Positions 1 to 9,189 of a stretch of 64,000 nucleotides of DNA are shown here, one piece after another. The notes beneath the pieces were generated by a model. The model saw nothing but the letters and a program-made list of their open reading frames with translations, did no database searches and had not been told where the DNA came from. The position numbers and the translations under genes are program-made. Every line of letters starts with the position of its first letter. Position 1 is the first letter of the stretch. The stretch lies in NCBI GenBank assembly GCA_026214975.1, contig JAOBSW010000665.1:60000-123999 (forward strand), in the 5' to 3' direction. This DNA comes from Gentiana macrophylla. Its lineage: Eukaryota; Streptophyta; Magnoliopsida; Gentianales; Gentianaceae.

Positions 1-83
1 TCTCGCCGCGATTTCTTGAAAAAGAATCAAAGGGCGGTCATGTTGCCCAGACCGATTTAAACAAAGGTCATTGTCTCGACCTC

Positions 84-611
84 GTGACTTCAATTCCTTA
101 CGGTAGAGAGAGAGGAGGCGGTGCAATGAACTTAAGAAGTGGTACTCAAGTTAGTGGTCCTTCCCACCGGAAACCATTAGCCCCTCCCGCCATTGATAAA
201 GGGAGAGGGGAAGCCGAGCACCTACACTCCCTTTGCAAGAAAAGACTCAGGTGTGGTGATCCCCGAGAGGTGAAAAAGATGGAGACCCTCAGTGGCTGAT
301 CCTTGAGGACCGAGAGAAAGAAGCGGAAGTCGGAGGTCGATCCTCGACTACAAAGAAATCTGAAAAAGCCATTCGATGGAAAGATCTCGGAAGATAAAGG
401 CGTAAGTGCGTCCTCAACGAAAGTCTTTTCTGAGAGTGAACTTAAGAAGCTTCTATTTCCACCAAGAAAGAGCAACATTTCCTTGAGTGAGGACAAAAAT
501 TACGGAAAGGTGCTGAACCTTTTGAAAAATACTCAGGTAAATCTTCCATTATCCGAGGTCTTGGTCGAGATGCCTAAGTATACAAAATTCATCAAGGATG
601 TTGTGTCTTGA
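84..611 (+). pseudogene. Athila-1 gag C-terminal remnant
   Basis: Two consecutive open stretches (84-299 and 303-611) cover the hydrophilic, Lys/Arg-rich spacer at the end of gag and the LPLSEVLVEMPKYTKFIKDV segment. In Athila-type polyproteins that kind of segment sits just before the protease. A stop at 297-299 separates the stretches, and a second at 609-611 is followed by a frame change. The capsid core is not in the window. Assignment rests on position and on this one motif, so the domain call is moderate. The frame breaks may be sequencing errors. Confidence 0.6.
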
Positions 612-670
612 AAAAAAAGTTACTTGAGGCATGGAAAGGCAAATTGGTGAGGATTGCTCCATGATTAATT

Positions 671-1214
671 ATGAAGACTTACCAATTAAAAGAGGTGACC
701 TGGCAAGTTCGTACTTACGCTTTTAATGGGAGGTCTAGTCTTCCTAATTCTTTGTGTGATCTAGGTGCCTCTATAAGTCTTATGCCAATGTCTCAGATGC
801 AAACATCTCGGTTTACAAAGCCTTCTAGAACCCACTACTATGAGTTTACAATTCGCTGATAGATCTTCTAAGAAAGCTTCAGGGATCCTGAAAGACGTTT
901 TAGTTCAGATTGATAGATTTACCTTCCCAGTCGATTGGTATGTTTTAGATATGGAGAAAGATGAAAACGTCCCCTTGATTCTTGGAAGACCCTTCTTATC
1001 TACAGCTAGAGCCCTCATCGATTGTGATGGTGGGCAAGTGACTATCCGAGTTGATGATCAAGAGGTGAGTTACAATGTCTTAAAGTCCATTCAAGTACCT
1101 CTCGGCCCTCCAACCGGCTTTTCCATTGATTATATGATGATGATTTCACCAATTATATGGATCGACAAGTCATGTTGTAGAAGGTTGAATATGAGCGATT
1201 GGTTGATAATCTAA
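671..1214 (+). pseudogene. Athila-1 aspartic protease region
   Basis: The retropepsin-like region is spread over two frames (671-859 and 840-1214). The first holds LCDLGASISLMPMS; the active-site triad is D-L-G here rather than the usual D-S/T-G. The second holds the flap-side and C-terminal signature LILGRPFLSTARALIDCDGG, which is very characteristic of plant Ty3/gypsy proteases. In an intact element this enzyme cleaves Gag-Pol inside the virus-like particle. The two halves overlap out of frame near 845, so no continuous protease can be read. Confidence 0.8.
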
Positions 1215-1331
1215 ATACTCATGGTATGGTCAATCTTGATCAATTAGCAGCTGATTTTGAGGAAGAACTGTTGAGAGGAGAAGTTGAGGCGGTGGGACCA
1301 CTGAGTAAGCTCAGTGATGTTGAGTTGAAAG

Positions 1332-3114
1332 GTGGAGATCTTAAGTCCAGTTTGGAAGACCCCCCCTGCTGATTTGGTTCTGAAGCCGTTGCCCAAACAT
1401 CTAAAGTATGTGTTTTTAAGAGAAGGCGACAAGCTTCCGTTAATCATATCCGCCAAGCTGTCTCGTATAGAAGAGATGAAATTGATCAACGTCTTGAAAA
1501 AGAATGAGAAAGCCTTTGGATGGCAGGTAGGAGATATCAGAGGGATATCTCCGGACATCTGTATGCACAAGATCAAGACTACTGAGGGTGCTAAATGTGT
1601 TAGACAGCCCCAGAGGAGGCTCAACCTTCATATGCAAGAAGTCGTTAAAAAGGAAATCATTAAGCTTCTGGACATGGGAATCATTTATGCCATCGCTGAT
1701 AGTGAATGGGTTTCCCCAACTCAAGTAGTTCCCAAGAAAGGAGGAATTACGATTGAGAAGAATGAGAAGGGAGAGGAAATAGCATTGAGACTTGTTAATG
1801 ATTTGAGTCTCAGATCGATTATAGAAAGCTCAATGAGGTAACCATGAAGGATCATTTCCCCCTTCCATTCATTGACCAGATGCTTGAGCGTCTGGCGGGG
1901 CACGATTCTATCGCTTCGGGACGGTTATTCGGGATATTTCCGGATACCCATTGATCCAAATTGACCAAGAGAAAACCACTTTCACCGCTTATGGTACATT
2001 TAAACTACAGCGAATGGCATTTGGTCTCTGCAATGCCCCAGCTACATTTGAGAGATGATGTATTTGGACATCTTTGACGAAGTGGTAGAAAAGTGTATGG
2101 AGATTTTTATGGACGATTTTTCGGTTTTTGGTCAGTCTTTCGATGATTGCCTTGACAATCTTGATCAAGCGTTATCCGGATGCGTGGAAAAGAACTTAGT
2201 GCTTAATTGGGAAAAATGCCATTTCATGGTAGGCGAGGCATAGTTCTTGGCCATAAGATCTCAAACCAAGGGTATAGAAGTTGACAGTAGAAAGTAGAAG
2301 CTATCGAGAAGATGAGCTATCCCAAGAATGTGCGTGAAGTAAGAGGTTTTCTTGGACATGTCGGTTTTCTACGTAAGATTCATTCAAGATTTCTCCAAGA
2401 TTGCCAAGCCCTCGTCTACTTTACTTAAGGAGGACGTTGAGTTCAATTTTGATGAGAGAGAGTAAGCAAGCGTTTGAGGAGCTCAAAAATCGTTTAATAT
2501 CTCGCTCTAATTCTTATATCGCTTTGGACCGAACTTACCTTTTGAGCTTATGTGCGACGCGTCAAACTACGCTGTTGGTTCAGTCTTAGGACAAAGGCTT
2601 AACGGGAAATTCCAGCCTATCTATTACGCTAGTCACACGTTGAACCCCTCTCAAGTTAACTACACGACCACTGAAAAGGAATTATTGGCCGTAGTCTTTG
2701 CTATGGACAAGTTTCGTAGTTACTTGTTAGGAGCTCAAGTGATTGTGTGGATGGACCACACGGCTTTGCATTATCGATGACTAAGAAAGAGGCTAAACCG
2801 CGCCTACTGCGTTGGATCTCGACCTACAAGAGTTTGATGTTCAAATTAAAGACAAAAAGGGCAGTGAAAACGTAGTAGCTGATCATGTTTCTAGAATGCT
2901 AAATGAGGAGAAGGATGATCCAGATGATATATATCTTTACTTTCCTTTTGAGAACATTATGCTTATCGACGGTTGTCCTCCTGATGTTCGATGGTATTCT
3001 TCCATTGTCAACTACCTTCATGCCCGTTATCTCGATCCGAAATGTCTTATCGGGGAGAAGAAAAAGTTCTTCTACGATTTGAAATCTTCGTTTGGGATGA
3101 ACCTTATCTTTTAA
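1332..3114 (+). pseudogene. Athila-1 reverse transcriptase and RNase H
   Basis: RT begins in the 1332-1841 frame with the fingers region (WVSPTQVVPKKGG near 1708-1743) and continues out of frame past 1843. The palm catalytic motif FMDDF is at about 2106-2120, in the 2055-2243 frame. The thumb and connection (GFLGHVGF) lie near 2346-2370, and the RNase H domain (CDASNYAVGSVLGQR, YYASHTLN, TTTEKELLAVVFAMDKFRSY) runs from about 2550 to 2780. The 2812-3114 frame continues as the RNase H tail (VVADHVSRM) and the spacer before integrase. It would copy element RNA into DNA and degrade the RNA strand. At least six frame changes occur, several at G or C runs or at CWG-like sites. Confidence 0.9.
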
Positions 3115-3142
3115 GATCTCAGAAAGATGGTTTGCTTAGGAG

Positions 3143-4588
3143 ATGTGTTCCGGAACTGAAAGCGTAGCGATATTATTGAGCAAATTGCCAAAGTGGACCC
3201 ACTCTGGAGGTCACTTTGGTCCGTGGAAAACCGTTGCTAAGATTTTCCAATCCGGTTTCTACTGGCCCACGATCTTTAAGGATACAGAAGCTTTCTGTAA
3301 AGCTTGTGATAGGTGCCAAAGAACCGGTACTCTGACAAGTCATTTTGACATGCCTTTGAAACCCATCTTAGAATGCGAAGTCTTTGATGTTTGGGGTATC
3401 GATTTTATGGGACCATTCCCATCATCTTGTGGTAATAAATACATCTTAGTCTGCGTGGATTACGTGTCAAAATGGGTAGAGGCTCAAGCCACTCCTCACA
3501 ATGATCATAAGACAGTCATGAAATTTCTAAAGAAAAACATCTTCGTGAGGTTTGGATGTCCACGTGCCTTGATCAGTGATGAAGGGACGCACTTCTGCAA
3601 CCGACCCCTGGAAAAAGTCCTTGAAAAGTATGGTGTTCGTTACAAAACTGGCACACCATATCATCCGATGACTAGTGGTCGTTGAACGGAGCAACCAAAG
3701 CATTAAGAAAATCTCGAGAAAAAGCGATAATGATCATAGAAAGGACTGAGTTTGAAGTTGGACGATGTACTATGGGCATACAGAACCGCCTACAAGACTC
3801 CTATGGGTACATCTCCATATCAAATGGTTTATTGTAATCCATGTCATCTACCGGTCGAGTTAGAGCATAGAGCTTATTGGGCTACAAAGTTTCTGAACTT
3901 TGATTCCCAATCTTGTGGAAAACATCGACTGCAACAGTTGCATGAGTTGGACGAATTCAGACTCCAGGCCTATGAAAGTGCCAGGATTAGTAAAGATAAG
4001 ATGAAGCTACTCCACGATGATAAGATTAAGAAGAGAGAATTCCAAGTCGGAGAACAAGTTCTTCTATACAATTCTAGGTTACATTTGTTTCCTGGAAAGT
4101 TGAGGACACGTTGGTCCGGTCCCTTCGAGATTCTCCAAATCATTCCTGGAGGCGTTCTAGAACTTCGTGGTTATAGCGGTAAACCGTTTCGAGTGAATGG
4201 ACAAAGGTGCAAGCACTATATTGGTGAGCCTAAAGAGAAATCTTTGATTGTCCGTTGCCTCGATATCCTCGGGTGCGGTGCTACGGAAGTCGAAGAATTC
4301 GACGAGTTTTCACCCGACCTGTTTTCAGAGGATGGCGGTAGTGGTCAATCTGAAGAAGTTCTAGCTGGTAGTTGGGATATGGAAGAGTTTGAGAGGGAGC
4401 GTCAGTTGAAGCGTCATCAGAGGGCTCAGAGAATGAAGAAGTCAACCATGGGGAAGTTTAAGTGTGTTTGGAAAGCTATTAAAGGTTTTACCCCATGTGT
4501 TAGGTGCTGTTTCTGCAGCCAGACTACTGACCAAAGTCTAGACGAGGTAGTGGCTGGCAGAAAGGTCAAATGGCCTGATCCAGGCTGA
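3143..4588 (+). pseudogene. Athila-1 integrase with cysteine-rich C-terminal tail
   Basis: The 3143-3685 frame carries a degenerate HHCC zinc region (HSGGHFG ... CKACDRCQR) and the core catalytic D and D (WGIDFMG; ISDEGTHF). The E-containing helix falls at the frame break near 3680. The 3752-4588 frame carries the core end ([21 protein letters not shown]) and the C-terminal DNA-binding part ([23 protein letters not shown]). The last 90 or so residues (about 4320-4588) are an extra acidic, then basic tail with a Cys cluster (CVRCCFC), unlike the usual integrase end. Integrase would join element cDNA to the host chromosome. The break at 3664-3690 is consistent with lost bases at CAG/CTG sites. 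Confidence 0.9.
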
Positions 4589-4599
4589 GCTTAAACGGT

Positions 4600-4646
4600 G
4601 TCGAGCTAACGACATTAAACAAAAGCGCCACTAGGAGGCATCCTAG
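4600..4646 (+). other. Post-pol stem-loop pair, copy 1
   Basis: Starting 12 bases after the integrase stop are two small stem-loops. The first is GTCG-agctaa-CGAC at 4600-4613. The second is CTAGGA-ggca-TCCTAG at 4631-4646. Between them is the element ACATTAAACAAAAGCGCCA. The same arrangement recurs at 5176-5224 with different stem bases but the same loop, which points to selection on RNA structure. Confidence 0.65.
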
Positions 4647-4743
4647 ATATCGTTATATTAGATGTTTTTGTTTTGCTTTTGTAGTTTTTAGTATTTAAGT
4701 TTAGCTTACTAAGTTTTGTTATTTGTGTATATCTGTCAGTTAG

Positions 4744-5130
4744 TTGTGCTTTCTAGATATGGATTACGGAGTTCTACCAGAGGAGTTACCTTTCCTTAGG
4801 AGGATCCCACTTATCACTATAGATGATGGACCGGGAGGGACTATCGTTTTGCACGTAGATTTTGACATTAGTACCCACGTCAAGACTGTCACCTATGTTC
4901 TCATTGTTCCCCGCTGTTCGGGAGGTGGAGACTTCACTACTGAGGAGTTACAGGAGGCTCTAGGACGTCCGTACACGATCCTCAATGATCCGATGCTGAC
5001 AGATTTAGCGCTAGTGCTGCAAGCTGAACATTTTCGAGGTGTTGATGTAGCTAGTGAGGACTGGGGTTTACAAGATGAGTATGACTTCCTCCGGCGATTG
5101 ACATGCTCCATTTGTCTCATTCGAAAGTGA
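4744..5130 (+). CDS. Small ORF of unknown function between the two stem-loop pairs
   Basis: This is an uninterrupted frame of 128 codons. An internal ATG at 4759 (MDYGVLPEEL) is an equally plausible start, because the five codons before it are not distinctive. I recognise no family. The product would be acidic and soluble, with no signal peptide, membrane span or zinc motif that I can see. The middle contains EELQEALGRPYTILNDP. It sits between two copies of the same structured RNA motif, so it may be a duplicated or captured module of the element. Being open in a region where pol is badly broken is mildly notable but could be chance. Confidence 0.35.
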   Translation: MCFLDMDYGVLPEELPFLRRIPLITIDDGPGGTIVLHVDFDISTHVKTVTYVLIVPRCSGGGDFTTEELQEALGRPYTILNDPMLTDLALVLQAEHFRGVDVASEDWGLQDEYDFLRRLTCSICLIRK

Positions 5131-5175
5131 TAGATTGGTCGGCCATTTATGATGACTAGCGTTCTTAGGATGTTT

Positions 5176-5224
5176 CGTCGAGCAAACGACGTAAAACAAA
5201 AGCGCTGAGTGGGAGGCAACCCAC
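5176..5224 (+). other. Post-pol stem-loop pair, copy 2
   Basis: The stem-loop CGTCG-agcaaa-CGACG is at 5176-5191. The stem-loop GTGGG-aggcaa-CCCAC is at 5209-5224. They are separated by the conserved TAAAACAAAAGCGCTGA. Compared with copy 1, the second stem changed from CTAGGA/TCCTAG to GTGGG/CCCAC while the GGCA loop was kept. That is compensatory change. Confidence 0.65.
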
Positions 5225-5378
5225 TATTTTCTATCTGTTTTTATTTTGTTTTCTAGTAATTTTATGTACTTCGTCGATTTAGAGTTGTATTTTTGAAGTT
5301 TTAATTAAGTTTAATAAGAAAGTGCAAATTTGAATTTAAATTGTATGCAATTTCATGATTTTTGCATTATTCTACCTG

Positions 5379-5598
5379 GGACGCCCGTCTAGAAGGCGGG
5401 ACGCCCGTCCGCCATGACCAATTATTGGACGAACGTCCACTAAGCCTGGACGCCCGTCTGGTATTTTCCCTCCAATCCTGTATGTGATTTAAACTCCTGG
5501 GCGGCGTCGAATAATCGGGCGCCCGCCCGGTTCATCTAATTGCCCAGTGGACGCCCGTCCGGTTTCTTGGACGCCCGCCCGCCCTCGCGCTATATATA
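5379..5598 (+). promoter_or_regulatory. Internal promoter-like block of Athila-1
   Basis: At least six copies or near-copies of GGACGCCCGTCC lie at 5379, 5399, 5427, 5448, 5549 and 5569, plus a GGGCGCCCGCCCGG variant near 5517. A TATA box, TATATATA, follows at 5591-5598. The motif is the reverse complement of the GGACGGGCGTCC family clustered just upstream of the TATA box in this element's own LTR. The block therefore looks like a second U3-type promoter serving the ORF that begins at 6174. Confidence 0.55.
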
Positions 5599-6173
5599 CT
5601 CCTCAACGCATGAACCTTCATATTTTATGAGTTTTAAAACGAAAAACCGCTTCTCTCCTCTTTTGGCCTAAAATCTTCAATTTAAACCATTTCGAGCGAT
5701 TCAAAGTGCTATAAGCCGCTTTTGATCCCCTCTTCGATTTTCAAGGCCAAATTCCCCAACACACCATCTTTTGGAGAATCAGAGCCTCTTCAAATCCGAC
5801 TTTTGATAGAAAAATCCGATTTTGGGAGCCAATTTGGTGTTGTTAGGACTAATCTTCACCTCGATCAAGATCTACTCACCTTACTCGGTAAGTTAGTAAC
5901 AACGCTTCTGGATTTTATTCACGTTTTGTGAGTTCGATCTTTGGGTCGGCTCGTTCGCTTGAATAACACCTTATCGCTTTTTATTACGGTTTTGTGTTTC
6001 TTTCTGCTCTGTTTTGGTGATACGGTGTTGTGATGGGTGATGAATGGGGTTGTTTGGTGTTGATTATGGTTGTGGTTGTGGTTGTGGTTTGGTTGCCTTG
6101 AAATCCCTCTTTGGATGTTAAACGGGTACATTGTGGTGAATTGGGATTGTTTTCGTGTAGTTTAGGCTAGAAT
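5599..6173 (+). other. Leader of the second Athila-1 ORF, with a candidate intron
   Basis: This is about 575 bases with no convincing gene. A good splice donor (CG|GTAAGTTAGT, intron starting at 5888) is followed by a T/G-rich stretch. Two AG acceptors follow, at 6159-6160 (TTTTCGTGTAG) and 6169-6170 (TTTAGGCTAG), directly before the ATG at 6174. A GGTTGT microsatellite lies near 6065-6092. The arrangement suggests a promoter, a noncoding exon and a leader intron, but splicing is an inference. Confidence 0.4.
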
Positions 6174-7679
6174 ATGGTTCATAAGAAGGGAGTTGTGAAG
6201 AGACACGGTAAGGAAGTGGCTAGGGAGGCCGGGAAGAAACGCAAGGAGTTTGATCCCACCTTAGTTGATCCTAACCGGGGTGTGAGTATCCGAGAACAAC
6301 CTCATAGAGCCACCCACACTAGGACTACTTTGAGGGATGAACCACCCTCGGAGTCTGAGACGGACGATGATATCCCTTTGGTAAGGATGCCTCGAGCCCA
6401 GAAAGGTGGAGGTTCGTCTAGGGTTGAGGAGGCTATGGATGTTCCTCGGGAGAGGAAACTCATTGACACTAGGGTCGCTCCGCCAGGAAGAAAGCTAAGA
6501 CCGCACCCCTATGCCTATGCCTCGTAGATTCGTGAACCCTAAGGCCCACGATGCATATACCAAGCACTATTTCTCGGGGACTATGTTGATAGAAGAGCTA
6601 CATTGGAGGCTAAGGTCGATCCAGGGTTTGTCAAATTATTGAAGGACCGGAAATGGGACGCCTTGATGACTATCCCGACTACCCCGGTAAATGGCTCCCT
6701 AGTTAGAGAATTTTACGCTAACTGCTCGGAAACCGACTTGGAGACGGGAGTGGTTATGGTTCAAGGGGTACAGGTTCCGTTTACGCCGGATGTGATCAAT
6801 AAGAGGTATGGGTTGGCAGCTTTTGAGGGTCGGGACTACAAGGAGGAGATTGTACATAGACAGAGTTTGGGGCAGGATCCCTTGGAGGAGTTGAGGTTGA
6901 GAGTTTGCCCGGATGTGGCTTGGACGTTAAGGCCGGGAGGAGACCGGAAGGAGTTGGTTACCACGACCTGGACGGAGGATTGGAAAGTCCAGTGTCGATT
7001 TATTCAGAGTCGGTTGTTGCCTAAGAACAACCTCGACACACTTTCATATTGGTGACCTAGGCATGCCGTATGCATTGACATTTGGCCCGAATGTGGATGT
7101 GGGGACGAGGCATTATATGATGAGGTGGTTATTAATCAGAAGATCTATACTCGTTGCTTGATTATCCCTCACCTGATCCACAGTCTCTGTATTGATGCCG
7201 GTGTGCCTGAGTATGGAGCCGATCACAAACCGAAGAACCCGAGGCCTATACAGAGAGAGAAGGGTAAGCCTTCGGGTCAGTCAGAGTCAGGGGCACCACG
7301 TGAGCCTGGTTCATCATCAGCACCGCCGCGAGCATCCTCCCTTCCTACTTCATCTCCTTCGGTTCGAATGAGGGTCAGTATGGGCAACAGTGTGCGAGAC
7401 TGGCTGGAGGACATAAGGACGTCTCAGAACAACATTTTGACGATTCTGCAGTGTATCAGTGAAGGCCGGCGGCCAAGGGACATCAGAGTCTTCGATACGA
7501 GCGTTATTGATTACCATTATTCTGACGAGATCGAGCAGGCCATTGCGGATGTTTTGGAGAAATCTGAGTCTTCTTCCGATGAGGAGCAGCCTGACTCCGT
7601 AGATAGGACTGCAGCACCACCATCTGGACCCTCTTCCGATCCTCCGGCTGATGATTCTCCGGCTCCGGGGCAGTCATAA
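6174..7679 (+). pseudogene. Athila-1 accessory ORF, putative plant transposon protein family
   Basis: Three open pieces (6174-6527, 6603-7055, 7125-7679) appear to be one gene with breaks near 6500-6600 and 7056-7124. The N-terminal third is basic and charged. The middle carries KWDALMTIPTTPVNGSLVREFYANC and the following VPFTPDVINKRYGL, and 7125-7200 carries RCLIIPHLIHSLC. This is the pattern of the domain often annotated as 'putative plant transposon protein', found between integrase and the 3' LTR of Athila-type elements. The C-terminal part is Ser/Pro-rich and acidic (about 7230-7679). Its function is not established; envelope-like and other roles have been proposed. It follows an internal promoter-like block, so it may be made from its own transcript. 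Family recall is from memory. Confidence 0.65.
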
Positions 7680-8121
7680 TTTCATTTGTCTATCTTCGGA
7701 TTTTTGATTTGCCCTAGATACTGTGATTGTATATTTCTGCTACTTTTGATTCCGTGATTCATTGTATTTCGTATTTAGGTACTCTTTCTTATTTCCGATG
7801 GATCATGTAAGCCATAAGGCATCAGTACTTTCGTTTCATACTTTGTTTCACCTTTTGGATGTATTTAATACTTTATCTTTTGTTATTACTCGTTTTCTCT
7901 TTTCATTCTGCTATCGTTCCCCGTTTTCCCCGAGATGTTTCCGTGTTTGTCAAGTAGTGCAGGTATCATTCTAGCGGTTTTGTCGAACTACATTGTAAGA
8001 TTACGAGTTCTGAGTGTCACTATGTAGGCTCCGGCCTGACCGACGATTCACATGACGATTTAACTCAGCTAAGTCTTTGACCTTTTCTTTCCATTCTGCA
8101 CAACATAAGGACATGTTGATC

Positions 8122-8140
8122 TTTAAGTGTGGGGGGAGGA
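8122..8140 (+). other. Second PPT-like purine tract
   Basis: TTTAAGTGTGGGGGGAGGA closely resembles the real PPT at 9172-9189 (GCTTAAGTGTGGGGGAGT), about 1 kb downstream. No LTR follows it. It could be an extra plus-strand priming site or a relic of a recombined 3' end. Confidence 0.5.
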
Positions 8141-8621
8141 ATGGTTCAATATGTATCTATACATTTGCTTACATTCGTTATGTTTTTATGCAAAATGAGC
8201 TAAAAATGAGCTAGAATTTTCTATAATTTTTCGCCATTTTTGTTTTTGTTTTGTCCTGAGTAGGCAATTCAGTTCTTTGTTCGTTATTTTTATAGTCATC
8301 CAAGCTGTATATCATATGTTTGATAAGTTAGTTGTTTCACCCGATATATATATTTCACGAGCCATAGTGAATGATGAGCTAATTTATAAAGTTATACCCC
8401 TTTTGACGAGTGATTTCTGATTTTCTTATAAGTCATGTACTTAGTGCTACGTATGTATCTTGAGATTTATGATAGTTTGTATTTAGATCCAAGTATGTTA
8501 TAATTGTGAATATCTAAGGTTTGAATGTGATAAGTGACACGTAACTTATTGTCAAATGAAAAAGTTGAATTCGAAATGAATTAATTGGGTGTGTCGAAAG
8601 CTAGTCGATGATTTGAGTGCG

Positions 8622-8732
8622 ATAGGGTATACCACGTATGTCCTATACCACTATAATGACTAAAAGCTCACGACAAATGTAAGAAGTCGCTTTATGATTT
8701 GAGTAAGGTAGGGTATACCTCGAATATCCTAT
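8622..8732 (+). repeat. Tandem pair of conserved 25-nt hairpins
   Basis: Hairpin A (8622-8646) has arms ATAGGGTATAC and GTATGTCCTAT around the loop CAC, giving an 11-bp stem with two G-U pairs. Hairpin B (8708-8732) has arms GTAGGGTATAC and GAATATCCTAT around CTC. The flanking sequence is also partly repeated (GATTTGAGT before each, AGCTCA after each). The same paired hairpins occur in Athila-2 at 38430-38533 on the opposite strand. Confidence 0.7.
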
Positions 8733-9171
8733 TCGCTATGACATGGCAGGGCAATAGCTCATTCGATGTGTGTTTAAAGTAAAAGTGATTAAATCAACTA
8801 AAGAATTGATATGAAATGAATATAAGACTAAGTTATCGTCTATCTTATCCCCAGTAGAAACTGATAGATATGCTGTAGGGATTATCCTCTGAGTATTTCA
8901 GATAGGCCCTAGATATGCTCTATCATCTTTTTCGGGATATGTCACGTTTGTAGGGTACACCTTATGAGTGTCATTTATCGCTAGTCTACGAGGGGGTATT
9001 AGCTAGTTTTGCTTTGAGTCTCTCAAGTTTGGATTTAGTGGAAGTTTTCTATGGCTTTGCACACACACACAAGGTGAACTCTCGAGTTATTGAATGTATG
9101 CTATATTTGTCTTAGATGTCTGCTTTTGTCTCGAGCCTTAATTTTAGTTTTGTTTTTTGGGACGAGCAAAA

Positions 9172-9189
9172 GCTTAAGTGTGGGGGAGT
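9172..9189 (+). other. Polypurine tract of Athila-1
   Basis: GCTTAAGTGTGGGGGAGT lies immediately before the TG that opens the 3' LTR at 9190. In Ty3/gypsy elements this RNase H-resistant purine run primes plus-strand DNA synthesis. Confidence 0.85.

Larger units (their letters stand above)
7680..9171 (+). other. Athila-1 noncoding region between the accessory ORF and the PPT
   Basis: I see no coding potential in these 1.5 kb. The region holds a second purine tract (8122-8140), a pair of tandem hairpins (8622-8732), further TAGGG...CCCTA and GGGTACAC...GTGT pairings near 8878-8970, and a short (AC)n run at 9060-9071. Confidence 0.6.

Noticed and set aside
3143..4588. Programmed frameshifting in pol as the cause of frame changes
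   Set aside because: Breaks are scattered, many per gene, at G/C runs or CWG sites, and not at one slippery site plus structure.
5379..5580. Regularly repeated GGACGCCCGTCC words, CRISPR-like at first sight
   Set aside because: Spacing is irregular, the copies are imperfect, and the host is a plant. They match the LTR promoter motif.
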